A DNA stretch of 64,000 bases from LMUY01 sp964242215 (lineage in GTDB: Bacteria > Pseudomonadota > Alphaproteobacteria > Acetobacterales > Acetobacteraceae): assembly GCA_964242215.1 (NCBI GenBank), contig CAXTCJ010000017.1, positions 1-64,000 on the forward strand, read 5' to 3'. How positions within the stretch are numbered: the first letter of the stretch is position 1; each line of letters begins with the position of its first letter. Positions 36,601-43,747 of the stretch are shown here, in pieces. Made by a program: the position numbers and the translations under genes. The notes below the pieces were generated by a model that ran no database searches, was not told the DNA's origin, and saw only the letters and a list, made by a program, of their open reading frames with translations.

Positions 36601-37517
36601 CCGTTTTCCACGAAGCAAGCCTTCGCCGTCGTGCCGCCCATATCGAAGCTGATCACGTCTGTCTTGCCGGCCAGTTCGCCAAACAGAGCGGTGGCCAAGC
36701 CGCCACCCGCCGGGCCGCTTTCCAACAGGCGGATCGGGAAGGCGCGGGCCGTCTCCGGCGACAGCAGCCCGCCCGCGGAGTGCATCAGGCGCAATGCACC
36801 GGTGAACGACCGCGCCTGCAATTCAAGCTGCAGGCGCTTGAGGTAGCGGTCCATCAGCGGCTGCACATAGGCATTGGCGCAGGTGGTGACGCTGCGCTGA
36901 TACTCCCACGTTTCCGCCACGACCTCGGCCGAGAGCGACACGGCGAACTCCGGGAATTCCTCCCGGATGATCCGGCCGACGCGCTGTTCGTGCCCCGGGT
37001 TGCGGTACGCATTCAGGAAACACACCGCCACCGCCTCGACCCCCTGGGCCAGCAGCGCGCGCAACGAGGCGCGAACGGAGTCCTCGTCCAAAGCGACGAC
37101 GATGTTGCCGTCGCGGTCCATGCGCTCGGGCACTTCCAGGCGGAGGTCGCGCGGAACCAACGGCTCTGGGAAGCCGAGGAACAGGTCGTAGATATTGTAG
37201 CGCTGCTCGGTGCCCATCTCGAGCACGTCGCGGAACCCGGCGGTCGTCAGCAAGCCGAGTTTAGCGCCCTTGCGCTCGATGATCGCGTTGGTGACGAGCG
37301 TGGTGCCATGCACGATCTCGCTCACGTCCGCGAGCGCAATGTCGGCCATGGCGACCAGTTCCTCCAGCCCGGCGAGGGCCGCGATGGAGGGATCGTGCGG
37401 GGTGGTCAGCCGTTTGTTCAGGCGGACCGAGGCGTCCTCGGCGTCGTACAGGACGAAGTCGGTGAAGGTGCCACCGATGTCGAACCCGATCCGGTATCGA
37501 TCGCCTGTCGCGCCCAT
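33681..37517 (-). CDS. Fused HyuA-HyuB hydantoinase / 5-oxoprolinase
   Basis: 1278 aa, close to the length of eukaryotic-type 5-oxoprolinase. Residues about 8-690 are the HyuA part: ATP-binding motif FDIGGTFTDFVLY, HGTTLVTNAIIERKGAKLG and a second acetate-kinase-like motif SFDMGGTTAKACFVENG. The HyuB part begins near residue 708 (DPIGLEIMWSRL), with SQDFACAML, ITNDPWLCAGHLFDI and GHVSDIGGTRDS. The enzyme class uses ATP to open cyclic amides such as 5-oxoproline or N-methylhydantoin; which ring is opened here is not visible. In many bacteria A and B are separate genes. The start at 37517 is preceded by AGGTGGA; earlier in-frame codons are not conserved. It heads the operon with the dipeptide-type importer. 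Confidence 0.92.
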   Translation of the reverse strand: MGATGDRYRIGFDIGGTFTDFVLYDAEDASVRLNKRLTTPHDPSIAALAGLEELVAMADIALADVSEIVHGTTLVTNAIIERKGAKLGLLTTAGFRDVLEMGTEQRYNIYDLFLGFPEPLVPRDLRLEVPERMDRDGNIVVALDEDSVRASLRALLAQGVEAVAVCFLNAYRNPGHEQRVGRIIREEFPEFAVSLSAEVVAETWEYQRSVTTCANAYVQPLMDRYLKRLQLELQARSFTGALRLMHSAGGLLSPETARAFPIRLLESGPAGGGLATALFGELAGKTDVISFDMGGTTAKACFVENGRVEIAPMLEAARVHRFSKGSGLPIKAPVIDMIEIGAGGGSVASIDEVGLLKVGPHSAGSDPGPACYGMGGIEATVTDANLVLGYYDPGFFLGGRMKLDLEAARQAVANVAGQIGLSVEDAAWGIHKVVTESMAAAARVHLVEKGKDPRRFAMVGFGGAGPAHAPAVARALGVREVIIPPASGAASALGFLVAPLSFESVRTLPVVFKPGFDAATVNAVLDELESEARHHLLESGVAAGSVRVERSASMRLAGQMHDIPVDLPQGTIDAGSLPAITTAFGAAYVARYAAEPAEAPIEAVSFRVRCLGPTPTLSLRGATGGGAAVSARKGLRRAWFENGWTEATVYDRYVLRDGDRIAGPAIIEERESTTIVPPGDTVLVDANLNLRITIASTAAGEDLVTADMTLEDAIARIEADPIGLEIMWSRLINVVEEMWLTVCRTAFSLGISESQDFACAMLDPEGEVLGHSPRAMPVFNLTLPLAVKALLARYPADTLAPGDVLITNDPWLCAGHLFDIAIVTPVFADGRVVGLLGTVGHVSDIGGTRDSMHAREIYEEGLQIPPMKLFDAGQPNETLFRLIAENVRKSEQVIGDVHSFMAANKLGAERLLSLMHDYGMRDLRALAAVVQNRSEQAMRDAIRAIPDGVYESEIWNNPLGTKLRYPLKMTVAGDTIELDFEGAPAQLPQGGFNCTLNYTAGHATYPLKCMLTPNVRGNAGCYRPFTLKVPDGSILNARKPAAVTMRTRTGWYLAPNIFQAMADAAPNQVQAFTGLPSAAHIYGQDAGGNTFSDMLLNGGGQGASSHTDGKSGLLYPTSAANASIETFESRVPVLVVEKTYVTDSGGAGRHRGGLGQRLRLRKLYDDGAPAFVSVNPEGVGNPIDGLFGGLPGGLASGGVTTPGGHDDVGTGRLVQIDHPDQIVELVIAGGAGFGDPAERPAQAVATDLRLGLISPESAARDYGQRGTTITRASAETVA

Positions 37518-37548
37518 TCCACCTGCCTTGCTGCAATGCGACAGGCGT

Positions 37549-37577
37549 AAAACAATGTCGGTAGGGGGGCTAGTCAA
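37549..37577 (-). promoter_or_regulatory. Possible promoter of the oxoprolinase operon
   Basis: On the minus strand TTGACT (37577-37572) is followed after 17 bp by TGTTTT (37554-37549), 32 bp before the ATG at 37517. The -35 is good and the -10 poor. It lies in the 77-bp gap after the nitroreductase gene and would make the operon independent of it. Confidence 0.3.
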
Positions 37578-37594
37578 AAGTTTCGGTGCTGCGC

Positions 37595-38305
37595 TCAGTC
37601 GTGGTGGAACGTACTGAATGCCTCGACTGGTTCGCGCGTGGACAGGAGTGCGTTCGTGGGCTCGTCCGGATCGGCGATGCCGAGCGCCATGCCACACACC
37701 AGCATCTCGGAATCAGGGATGCCCAATTCGAGGCGCAGCTCGCCGGGGTAGCTGGCGATCGCGGCCTGCGGGCAGGTGTCGAGGCCGAAGCCGCGGGCGG
37801 CGATCATGACGTTCTGCAGGAACATGCCGTAATCCAGCCAGCTGCCTTGTTCCATGTCCTTGTCGATGGTGAAGATCAGGGCGGCCGGTGCGCCAAAGAA
37901 CGTGAAATTAAGGCCGCGCTGGTGCTGCCCGGCCACCTGATCACCGCGTGCGACCCCGGCCAGTTCATACAAGGCCCAGCCTACGGCCCGCCGCCGTTGC
38001 AGATACGGCTCGCGCCATTTACGGGGGTAATACTGGTATTCCCGCACCTCCGGAGCGCCCGCCTCGAACGCGGCCGTCAGGGCAGCGCGCGCGCGGTCGA
38101 GCGCCGGGCCGGTCAGCACATGAACTTTCCACGGCTGGATGTTGCTGCCGCTCGGGGCTCGGCTGGCGATGGCGAGCAGGTCGGCGATCGTTGCCGGGTC
38201 GACCGGCGTCGGCAGGAAGCCGCGGATGCTGCGGCGGCTGGTGATTGCATAGCGCACGGCGTCCCGCAGCAAGTCGGGCTGGGTGGGGGGCGGCGCGCGG
38301 TTCAT
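37595..38305 (-). CDS. Nitroreductase family protein
   Basis: 236 aa FMN-dependent nitroreductase fold. Motif TSRRSIRGFLPTPVD (FMN phosphate region, residues about 22-36), ASRAPSGSNIQPWKVHVL, SWLDYGMFLQNVMIAARGFGLDTCPQ and the closing ALGIADPDEPTN follow the family order. It reduces nitro groups, quinones or other electrophiles with NAD(P)H. It is 3 bp downstream of the DUF3445 gene, so the two are probably one operon and the flavoprotein could supply electrons to its neighbour (inference). Confidence 0.88.
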   Translation of the reverse strand: MNRAPPPTQPDLLRDAVRYAITSRRSIRGFLPTPVDPATIADLLAIASRAPSGSNIQPWKVHVLTGPALDRARAALTAAFEAGAPEVREYQYYPRKWREPYLQRRRAVGWALYELAGVARGDQVAGQHQRGLNFTFFGAPAALIFTIDKDMEQGSWLDYGMFLQNVMIAARGFGLDTCPQAAIASYPGELRLELGIPDSEMLVCGMALGIADPDEPTNALLSTREPVEAFSTFHHD

Positions 38306-38308
38306 TCC

Positions 38309-39211
38309 CTATACAGCCTCAAGGCAGGCGAGCAGGGCTGTGCGGATTGCCGGCAAACTTTTGTAGGTGCTCAGGGAGTCGGGCAGCGCCTGCACGGCGG
38401 CGGCGAGGTCGGCCGCGGCACCCGGCACGGCCAGCACGCGCGTCAGTGGGTAGCTGTGGACATGGATGGCGAATAGCACGCACAAGCTGCGGGGCAGGCG
38501 AACCAAGGTCTGCCGCTCCACTCGCAGGAATAAGCTTGTCGCGGCGTTGTCCGACGTGATCGCGGGGTTGTGGCTGGTGCGGTATTTCCCACCGGTTTGG
38601 AACAGCGCCGCGTCATCGACGACGCTCCAGTTCAGCCGCTCCGCCATCTTGCCAGCCCGCAGCGCGCCCATGAAACGGTCCACCGCCCCGGACAAACGAT
38701 CTGCATAGAGCGGGACGTGTTCATGCACTGCGGCCAGGGGACGCCCGATCTTTTCCCCTAGGCGCCAGCGGCTCGGCGCACACAGGATGGCAGCGGCGAG
38801 CACCGGCGCCGGGCCGCTCACGTCGATGATGCACAAATCCTCCTGCACCAGCCGTCCGGCAAGTTCCAGGGGATCGTGAAGCGGCGCCGCCAAATTCCAA
38901 GTCTCGCCGGTGAGATGGTTGTGCAAGGTGTTGCCGTCCTGCGTAAACCAATCGGGGTAGCGCCGGGGCAGCAGTGAGACCAATACCTCGAGCACTTCGG
39001 CGCGGGCTCCGTCGGTCCCGGGCTCGGCGGCGAATACGTCGGCGTGGCGGGTGGCCAACAAGTCGCGGCGCTCGGCCATCTCGGTCTTGTAGCGCTCGTC
39101 TATTTCAACCAGCTCATCGGTGCGGCCGGCCTGCAGCCCCATCGCCATGCGGAACGGCCCCGGGCTGAACGGCAGCAGTAGCCGCTCGGGCGGCGGGATC
39201 GGAATGTGCAT
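38309..39211 (-). CDS. DUF3445 protein, haem-dependent oxidative N-demethylase-like
   Basis: 300 aa. The PF11927 (DUF3445) pattern is recognisable in FRMAMGLQAGRTDELVEID, LPRRYPDWF, LVQEDLCIIDV, LCAPSRWRLGEKIGRPLAAVHEHVP and RLNWSVVDDAALF. His in the AVHEHVP segment is a candidate haem ligand. In characterised oxidative N-demethylases the subunit with this domain acts with flavin and ferredoxin-like subunits; those are not encoded next door, only a nitroreductase. It could N-demethylate a small amine. The ATG at 39211 has no strong Shine-Dalgarno sequence. Confidence 0.82.
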   Translation of the reverse strand: MHIPIPPPERLLLPFSPGPFRMAMGLQAGRTDELVEIDERYKTEMAERRDLLATRHADVFAAEPGTDGARAEVLEVLVSLLPRRYPDWFTQDGNTLHNHLTGETWNLAAPLHDPLELAGRLVQEDLCIIDVSGPAPVLAAAILCAPSRWRLGEKIGRPLAAVHEHVPLYADRLSGAVDRFMGALRAGKMAERLNWSVVDDAALFQTGGKYRTSHNPAITSDNAATSLFLRVERQTLVRLPRSLCVLFAIHVHSYPLTRVLAVPGAAADLAAAVQALPDSLSTYKSLPAIRTALLACLEAV

Positions 39212-39277
39212 GGTCGGGCTGCCCTCGTTCCGCGCATCGGACTGAAGCGCATTCGATGGGCGGCGACAAGGCTGCCG

Positions 39278-40027
39278 TCAGGCCATGTAGCCGCCGCCGT
39301 TGATCTGCATGACCTCGCCGGTCATGAAGGCCGATTTGTCCGACGCCAGGAAGACGACGGCGTTGGCGATATCGGAGGCGAGGCCCAGGCGGCCGAGGGG
39401 CAACGTGGTGGCCAGTGCGGCCAAGCCTTCCTCCGAAAATCCGCCGCGGGGCTGGGCGGTGTCCACCACGCCGGGTGCGATGGCGTTCACGCGGATGCCG
39501 TGTGGCGCCAATTCCAGCGCCATCGATCGGGTCAGCCCGAGTAGTCCGGCCTTGCTGGCACTATAATGCGCACCGAGCACGGCGCCCCGAATTGACTGCG
39601 ACGACATGTTGATGATCGCGCCGCCCGCGCCGCCGGCGATCATCGCCTTCGCCGCCGCCTGGCCTACGAAGGCGGAGCCTTTGAGGTTCACCCCATGGAC
39701 GCTGTCCCATAGCGCCTCCGTCATCTCCAGGAACGGTGCACGGGGATAGATCCCGGCATTGTTCACCAAGATGTCCAACTGGCCGAACTGCGCGGCGACG
39801 TGCTCTACCATCTTGGCGCTCGCCGCGACGTCGCCGACGTCCGCGCGCACCAACATGGTCTGGCGCCCGGCCTTGCGTAAGGCGTCGGCCACGTCCTGCG
39901 CGGCGGCCTCGTCGTCCAGCCAGTTGAGCGCTACATCCGCACCCGCTTCGGCCAAGGCGATGGCAGCGGCGCGGCCGATTCCTTGCTGAGCGCCGGTCAC
40001 CAGCGCGACATGGTTCAGGAGGCTCAT
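39278..40027 (-). CDS. Short-chain dehydrogenase/reductase (FabG-like)
   Basis: 249 aa classical SDR. Cofactor motif TGAQQGIG at residues about 11-18, NNAG at about 90, catalytic Ser in NMSSQSIRG and YSASK. A typical C-terminus FLASDKSAFMTGEVMQINGGG completes the fold. LNWLDDE after strand 2 carries Asp, which suggests NAD preference, though this is not certain. The start overlaps the stop of the upstream 125-aa gene by 4 bp (ATGA), so it is last in a coupled chain with a CMD-like protein. The alcohol or ketone substrate is unknown. Confidence 0.9.
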   Translation of the reverse strand: MSLLNHVALVTGAQQGIGRAAAIALAEAGADVALNWLDDEAAAQDVADALRKAGRQTMLVRADVGDVAASAKMVEHVAAQFGQLDILVNNAGIYPRAPFLEMTEALWDSVHGVNLKGSAFVGQAAAKAMIAGGAGGAIINMSSQSIRGAVLGAHYSASKAGLLGLTRSMALELAPHGIRVNAIAPGVVDTAQPRGGFSEEGLAALATTLPLGRLGLASDIANAVVFLASDKSAFMTGEVMQINGGGYMA

Positions 40028-40401
40028 GCCGGCACCTCCGTGCGGCTGCGCATCACCGGCATCACGGTTTGGATGAAGCGGACCAAGACCTGCTCGAGAC
40101 CGGCAAGCACTTTGCCAGTGAGTCCCTTCTCCGCCACCGGGTCCAGACACGCCGCGATCCCCGCGCAGGACCCGGCGATGAACGGCAGTCCCATGAAGGT
40201 GCGGGCGGCTGTCGGCAGTTCGGCTCCGTTGTTGCGGAAGGCATCCGTTCCGGAGATGCGGGTCATCTCGGGCAATCCTTTCATGTCGGTGTTCCCAATG
40301 AAACGCTCGCGCTGGGTGAACGCAGCCTTGTCGGTGTTTTGCGCAATGACTGCGAACACACAACCGGCCGACCCGGTGCCGACGATTACCAGGTGAGTCA
40401 T
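40024..40401 (-). CDS. Unrecognised 125-aa protein between CMD-like and SDR genes
   Basis: 125 aa. The N-terminus MTHLVIVGTGSAGCVFAVIA looks like a short hydrophobic strand plus a GxGxxG-type loop, as in FAD- or NAD-binding domains, but no other part of such a domain follows. The rest is GNTDMKGLPEMTRISG, a central FRNNGAELPTAARTF block, then a C-terminal helix. I do not recognise a family. Evidence that it is a gene: its ATG overlaps the CMD-like stop (4 bp) and its TGA overlaps the SDR start (4 bp). It could be a remnant of a larger oxidoreductase or a specific partner of its neighbours. Confidence 0.6.
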   Translation of the reverse strand: MTHLVIVGTGSAGCVFAVIAQNTDKAAFTQRERFIGNTDMKGLPEMTRISGTDAFRNNGAELPTAARTFMGLPFIAGSCAGIAACLDPVAEKGLTGKVLAGLEQVLVRFIQTVMPVMRSRTEVPA

Positions 40402-41102
40402 GGCCGGGAAAACGCTCCCTGTCTCGGCGTGTCCGCCCAGGCCCGGAAACGAGGTGAGGGCGCTACGGCGCCGGTGCGCATCAAGTCGTGCCAGACAGTA
40501 CAGGCCGCGACAAAGCGGTTCACGCCGCATGGCCAGATGATCAGCGTCAGTGCCTCGACAAGCTTTTCTTCGGGGATCGCGGCGGCGTAGGCGGCACGCA
40601 GGTGAGCGGCGACACCCCAGGCATTCCCGAGCGCTGCTTGCACTGACAACATCCCGAGTTGAACGGGAGCGATCGTGTCGCCAGCGAGAGTCGCAACGCC
40701 GGCGAGATAGCCTTGGGCCGGATCGATGCCGGGGAACTCTGTCGACCAATGTTCGGCGAGGAAAGCAAAGGAGTTTGCCGCGGTGGCGTAGCCGGCGAGC
40801 TGGAAGGCCAGACGGGCGTGTTCGTCAGTGCCGCCCGCGTCGCGGAATAATGCTAAGTGATGAGTGCCGACGGCTTCGCGTAGGGCGATCAGAAGAACGA
40901 GCCAGGTGAACTCCTTCTCGAAGGGCGAAAGATGCCGCTTTGTCAGGGTCAGTGCTGCATACATCGTCCCGTAGGCATCGTGCAGGTCGGGTGCCGCTGC
41001 GGCCATGGCGCCGTGATGCGGAAGCAGAAACCCACGGTCGGCCCGTAACACCTCCAGCCGTTCCCGGACTTGCTCAGGCGTAGGCAAGTCCGGCGCCGTC
41101 AT
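40398..41102 (-). CDS. Cysteine-less CMD/AhpD-like protein, paralogue 1
   Basis: 234 aa all-helical protein of the carboxymuconolactone decarboxylase/AhpD superfamily. A duplicated pattern RADRGFLLPHHGAMA, FEKEFTWLVLLIAL and GTHHLALFRDAGGT is visible. Where AhpD-type enzymes have CxxC-x3-H, this protein has THH without Cys, so a peroxidase-like activity is unlikely. The closest protein in the window is the neighbour at 41368-42102. The start is ATG 41102, overlapping a possible 39-aa ORF. It is first or second in a coupled chain with the 125-aa protein and the SDR; it may bind or convert a small acid imported by the adjacent transporter (inference). Confidence 0.8.
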   Translation of the reverse strand: MTAPDLPTPEQVRERLEVLRADRGFLLPHHGAMAAAAPDLHDAYGTMYAALTLTKRHLSPFEKEFTWLVLLIALREAVGTHHLALFRDAGGTDEHARLAFQLAGYATAANSFAFLAEHWSTEFPGIDPAQGYLAGVATLAGDTIAPVQLGMLSVQAALGNAWGVAAHLRAAYAAAIPEEKLVEALTLIIWPCGVNRFVAACTVWHDLMRTGAVAPSPRFRAWADTPRQGAFSRP

Positions 41103-41218
41103 GCCGGCGCCGTGATCAGCCGGGCCACGATCGCGAGCACTTCACGAAACCGCCGTAACGCGATCATCTTCGGCTCGGCGCCCGACGGCCGATCGTTGTA
41201 TCGTGTCTTAGGAAGCAT
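41099..41218 (-). CDS. Candidate 39-aa small ORF upstream of CMD-like gene
   Basis: ATG at 41218 and TGA at 41101-41099, which overlaps the ATG of the CMD-like gene as ATGA. The peptide has a basic/polar N-terminus (MLPKTRYNDRPSGAEPK) and an amphipathic C-terminal helix (MIALRRFREVLAIVARL). There is no clear Shine-Dalgarno sequence. The 4-bp overlap is the best evidence; it could equally be a translational leader or chance. Confidence 0.35.
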   Translation of the reverse strand: MLPKTRYNDRPSGAEPKMIALRRFREVLAIVARLITAPA

Positions 41219-41285
41219 GGTTAAGTTGTGTCATCAGGCATACATCTTGGCAATCATCATGCGGCTGAAACAGACTTTGCCTACT

Positions 41286-41299
41286 GATACTGCAGTATC
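41286..41299. promoter_or_regulatory. 14-bp perfect palindrome, possible operator
   Basis: GATACTGCAGTATC is fully self-complementary. It lies in the 265-bp gap between the two CMD-like genes, 68 bp upstream of the 39-aa ORF and 184 bp upstream of CMD paralogue 1. No regulator gene is adjacent, so its binding protein is unknown. The rest of this gap holds nothing else recognisable. Confidence 0.4.
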
Positions 41300-41367
41300 C
41301 TGTGCCCTTGTCACTCGAGAAGGCAGTATGCGACGTCGCAGATCTCTCCGCCTCGTCATCCCGCAGG

Positions 41368-42102
41368 TCAGCCTGTTTCTGCCGAACCTTGTGGTAGGGC
41401 CGGGTTAGGATCGGCCGAAGCCTCGTCGAACCCACCTTGTCCGGTCAGCCGTGCCCAACTCTGGTAGCGCTCCGAGGCGGGCAAAACGCCGGAGACGATC
41501 AGTTCTTGCCACACGCCGCAGGCCCGCACGAAACGCGGCACGCTGCCAGGGAACATCGCCAGGGTCAGCGCCTCGGCGATCTCGTCCTCCGGCACGCCGT
41601 CCGCGTAGGCGCCCTCGAGTTGCCACCCCAATAGGCGCCAGCGGGCCCGGCACACGTGCACCGCACATCCCGCCAAATGCGCCAGCCGCACCGGCGCCAA
41701 TGTCGGTGTGCCGCGCAAATAGGCAGCCTTGGGATCCCACGGTGCCAAATGGACCGACCAAGACTCGGCAGCAAAATCATGCGCCTGCCCACCGAGCGCC
41801 CAAGCACAAGCGGCAAACGCAGCTTCGATCGTTGCATCCGTGCCGCCTGCAGCGCGCAGCTTCGCTATGTGATGGGTTGCGAGCGACTCGTCAGTTGCAG
41901 CGAGTACAGCAAACCAGACGAACTCCCGATCGTGATGCGACAGCACGCGGTCTGCCAGGGCCATGGCCGTATAGGCGGCGTCATAGCCTGCCAGCAGGTC
42001 GGGAAACACTAATGCCAGCAAGCCGTGATGCGGCAACAGATAGCCTCGCTTGGCGCGCACTGCCCGCAACCGTTCTTTGAAGGCCGTTCCATCGTCGTCC
42101 AC
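41368..42102 (-). CDS. Cysteine-less CMD/AhpD-like protein, paralogue 2
   Basis: 244 aa, homologous along its length to the product of 40398-41102: RAKRGYLLPHHGLLALVFPDL, HDREFVWFAVLAATDESLATHH and KLRAAGGTDATIEAAF. As there, Cys is missing at the family's redox position. The start is a GTG at 42102 with GAGG seven bases upstream; it gives the same N-terminal spacing as the paralogue, and the open frame upstream is not conserved. It lies 121 bp after the transporter's binding-protein gene and may be the last gene of that operon. Confidence 0.78.
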   Translation of the reverse strand: MDDDGTAFKERLRAVRAKRGYLLPHHGLLALVFPDLLAGYDAAYTAMALADRVLSHHDREFVWFAVLAATDESLATHHIAKLRAAGGTDATIEAAFAACAWALGGQAHDFAAESWSVHLAPWDPKAAYLRGTPTLAPVRLAHLAGCAVHVCRARWRLLGWQLEGAYADGVPEDEIAEALTLAMFPGSVPRFVRACGVWQELIVSGVLPASERYQSWARLTGQGGFDEASADPNPALPQGSAETG

Positions 42103-42223
42103 TGGCGCCCTCAAGCGTTCGCGAGCCGATGATGTGCCGATCGACCCAAGGGCCGGGCCGGCAAGGCGGCCACCGCTGTTCGTGGCAGCCGCATTGTCCT
42201 GGACATGTGGTGCACGGCGGGCG

Positions 42224-43747
42224 TCAGGCGGGCTTGTAAACTTGCGGCATGATCCAGCCGTTCGCGTAGGGCACGAACCCGACTGTCCGTCGGTAGACCG
42301 AACTCGCCACGCCCTGCAGCAGCGGTATCGTGTAGCCGTTCTCCACGGCCCATTGATTGAACGCGCGATACCCGGCGCTGCGCTTGGCCTCATCGGTTTC
42401 GGAGAACAGGGGGTCCAGCCGCTCGGAGATGTCGTCGCTGTGCCAGGCGGCGAAGGGGAATTTCGGGTTGAGCAGGTAGCCGGTGTACAGCTCCGGATCA
42501 CCCGTCATGTTGCCCCAGCGATACGTCGTGGCCTCGGATAATTTCCCAGTACGCAAGCGCTCCTGATATTGCACGAACTCGATCGTCTCCACCTTCGCGC
42601 GCAGACCGATCTTGGCCCACATCTGGGCGATCACCCGGGTCATGTCGAAATCGCCGGGGAACGTGCCGTTCGTAGTGGACAACGTGATATCCGCGGGCTT
42701 GTCGGGGCTGAACCCGGCCTCTTTCATCAGGGAGGCGGCCATTGCCGGGTCGTAGGTGAAGGTGAAATCGGCCGGGTAGCCGGGCGTGCCCCTTGCGGCG
42801 GGAACCGAGATAGGATTGGCCTTACCCCCGAACAGCGCCTTGCTGATCGCTTCCTTGTCGATGGCATGGTGCGCGGCGAGGCGTACGCGCTTGTCGGTGA
42901 AGGCACCGAGATTGGCGACCTGAAGGATGTAGATATCGGTGAACGGCTCGATGCTGGCGCGAAGCTGCGGATCCGTCCCGAGGCGGGTGGCCTCGCGCAC
43001 TGGCACCTCCGCCGACAACCCGACCCGGCGGCTCTCGATCGCGGCGGTGCGGCTGGAGACATCGCCGAGGATCTCGAACGTCACTTGCTTGTAGGCGGGC
43101 TTCTCTCCCCAGTAACCGTCGAACGCTTCCAGCCCGATGCGGGCGTTCTGCGCGTAACTGGCCAACTTGTACGGCCCAGACCCTATCGGCTTAGCAACGA
43201 ACCCGTCATGTCCCACGGCCGTCATGTATTTCTTCGGCACGACGAAGCTGGCCAGAAAGGCTAGCCACGGAATGGCCGACGGCATGGGCGAGCTGAAATG
43301 CATCACGGCATGCGTTGGCGACACCACCTCGATGTCCGAGACCCGGCGCCAGATTCCGCTGATGTCCAACTTTTCGGCATGCGGCCGCTCGAAGAAAGTG
43401 AAGCGGAAATCCTCCGCCGTCAGCCGGTCGCCGTTGTGGAACGACACGTCGTCGCGGAACTGCAGATCCAGAGTTTTGCCGTCCGGCGCACTTTGCCACT
43501 GCGTTATCAGTGCCGGGCTCAGCTTCAGGCCCGGTGTGTAAGTGAGCGGCTGGTCGAAGACGGTCTTGAACAGCGAATGGCCCACCACGTGGGTGCGCAG
43601 ATTCGGATCCCACACCGGCACGTCGCCTGGATAAGCGATCGAGAGGGTGTCGGTGGATTGCGCGGAGCCCGGCCGCGGCAGCAAGGTGGCCAGGCCTCCC
43701 CCGGCGAGCAACCGGGCGGCCATGCGGCGGGTCAGGGTCGGGGTCAT
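42224..43747 (-). CDS. Dipeptide-type ABC transporter substrate-binding protein (operon 2)
   Basis: 507 aa SBP family 5 protein with a Tat-like N-terminus (TLTRRMAARLLAGGGLATLL). Core motifs are YPGDVPVWDPNLRTHVVGH, ITQWQSAPDGKTLDLQF and DVSFHNGDRLTAEDF. The start at 43747 overlaps the stop of the fused ATPase by 4 bp. It is unusual in coming last, after the permeases and ATPase. The ligand is unknown; the CMD-like gene downstream suggests a small organic acid or peptide-like compound (inference). Confidence 0.9.
   Translation of the reverse strand: MTPTLTRRMAARLLAGGGLATLLPRPGSAQSTDTLSIAYPGDVPVWDPNLRTHVVGHSLFKTVFDQPLTYTPGLKLSPALITQWQSAPDGKTLDLQFRDDVSFHNGDRLTAEDFRFTFFERPHAEKLDISGIWRRVSDIEVVSPTHAVMHFSSPMPSAIPWLAFLASFVVPKKYMTAVGHDGFVAKPIGSGPYKLASYAQNARIGLEAFDGYWGEKPAYKQVTFEILGDVSSRTAAIESRRVGLSAEVPVREATRLGTDPQLRASIEPFTDIYILQVANLGAFTDKRVRLAAHHAIDKEAISKALFGGKANPISVPAARGTPGYPADFTFTYDPAMAASLMKEAGFSPDKPADITLSTTNGTFPGDFDMTRVIAQMWAKIGLRAKVETIEFVQYQERLRTGKLSEATTYRWGNMTGDPELYTGYLLNPKFPFAAWHSDDISERLDPLFSETDEAKRSAGYRAFNQWAVENGYTIPLLQGVASSVYRRTVGFVPYANGWIMPQVYKPA

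Noticed and set aside
40024..40401. GMC oxidoreductase or FAD-binding protein
   Set aside because: Only the first 17 residues resemble such a domain; 125 aa is far too short and no further motifs exist, so no family is assigned.
41070..41408. 112-aa plus-strand frame in the gap between CMD-like genes
   Set aside because: Arg-rich, no ribosome binding site, overlaps the CMD-like start and the palindrome; not supported as coding.
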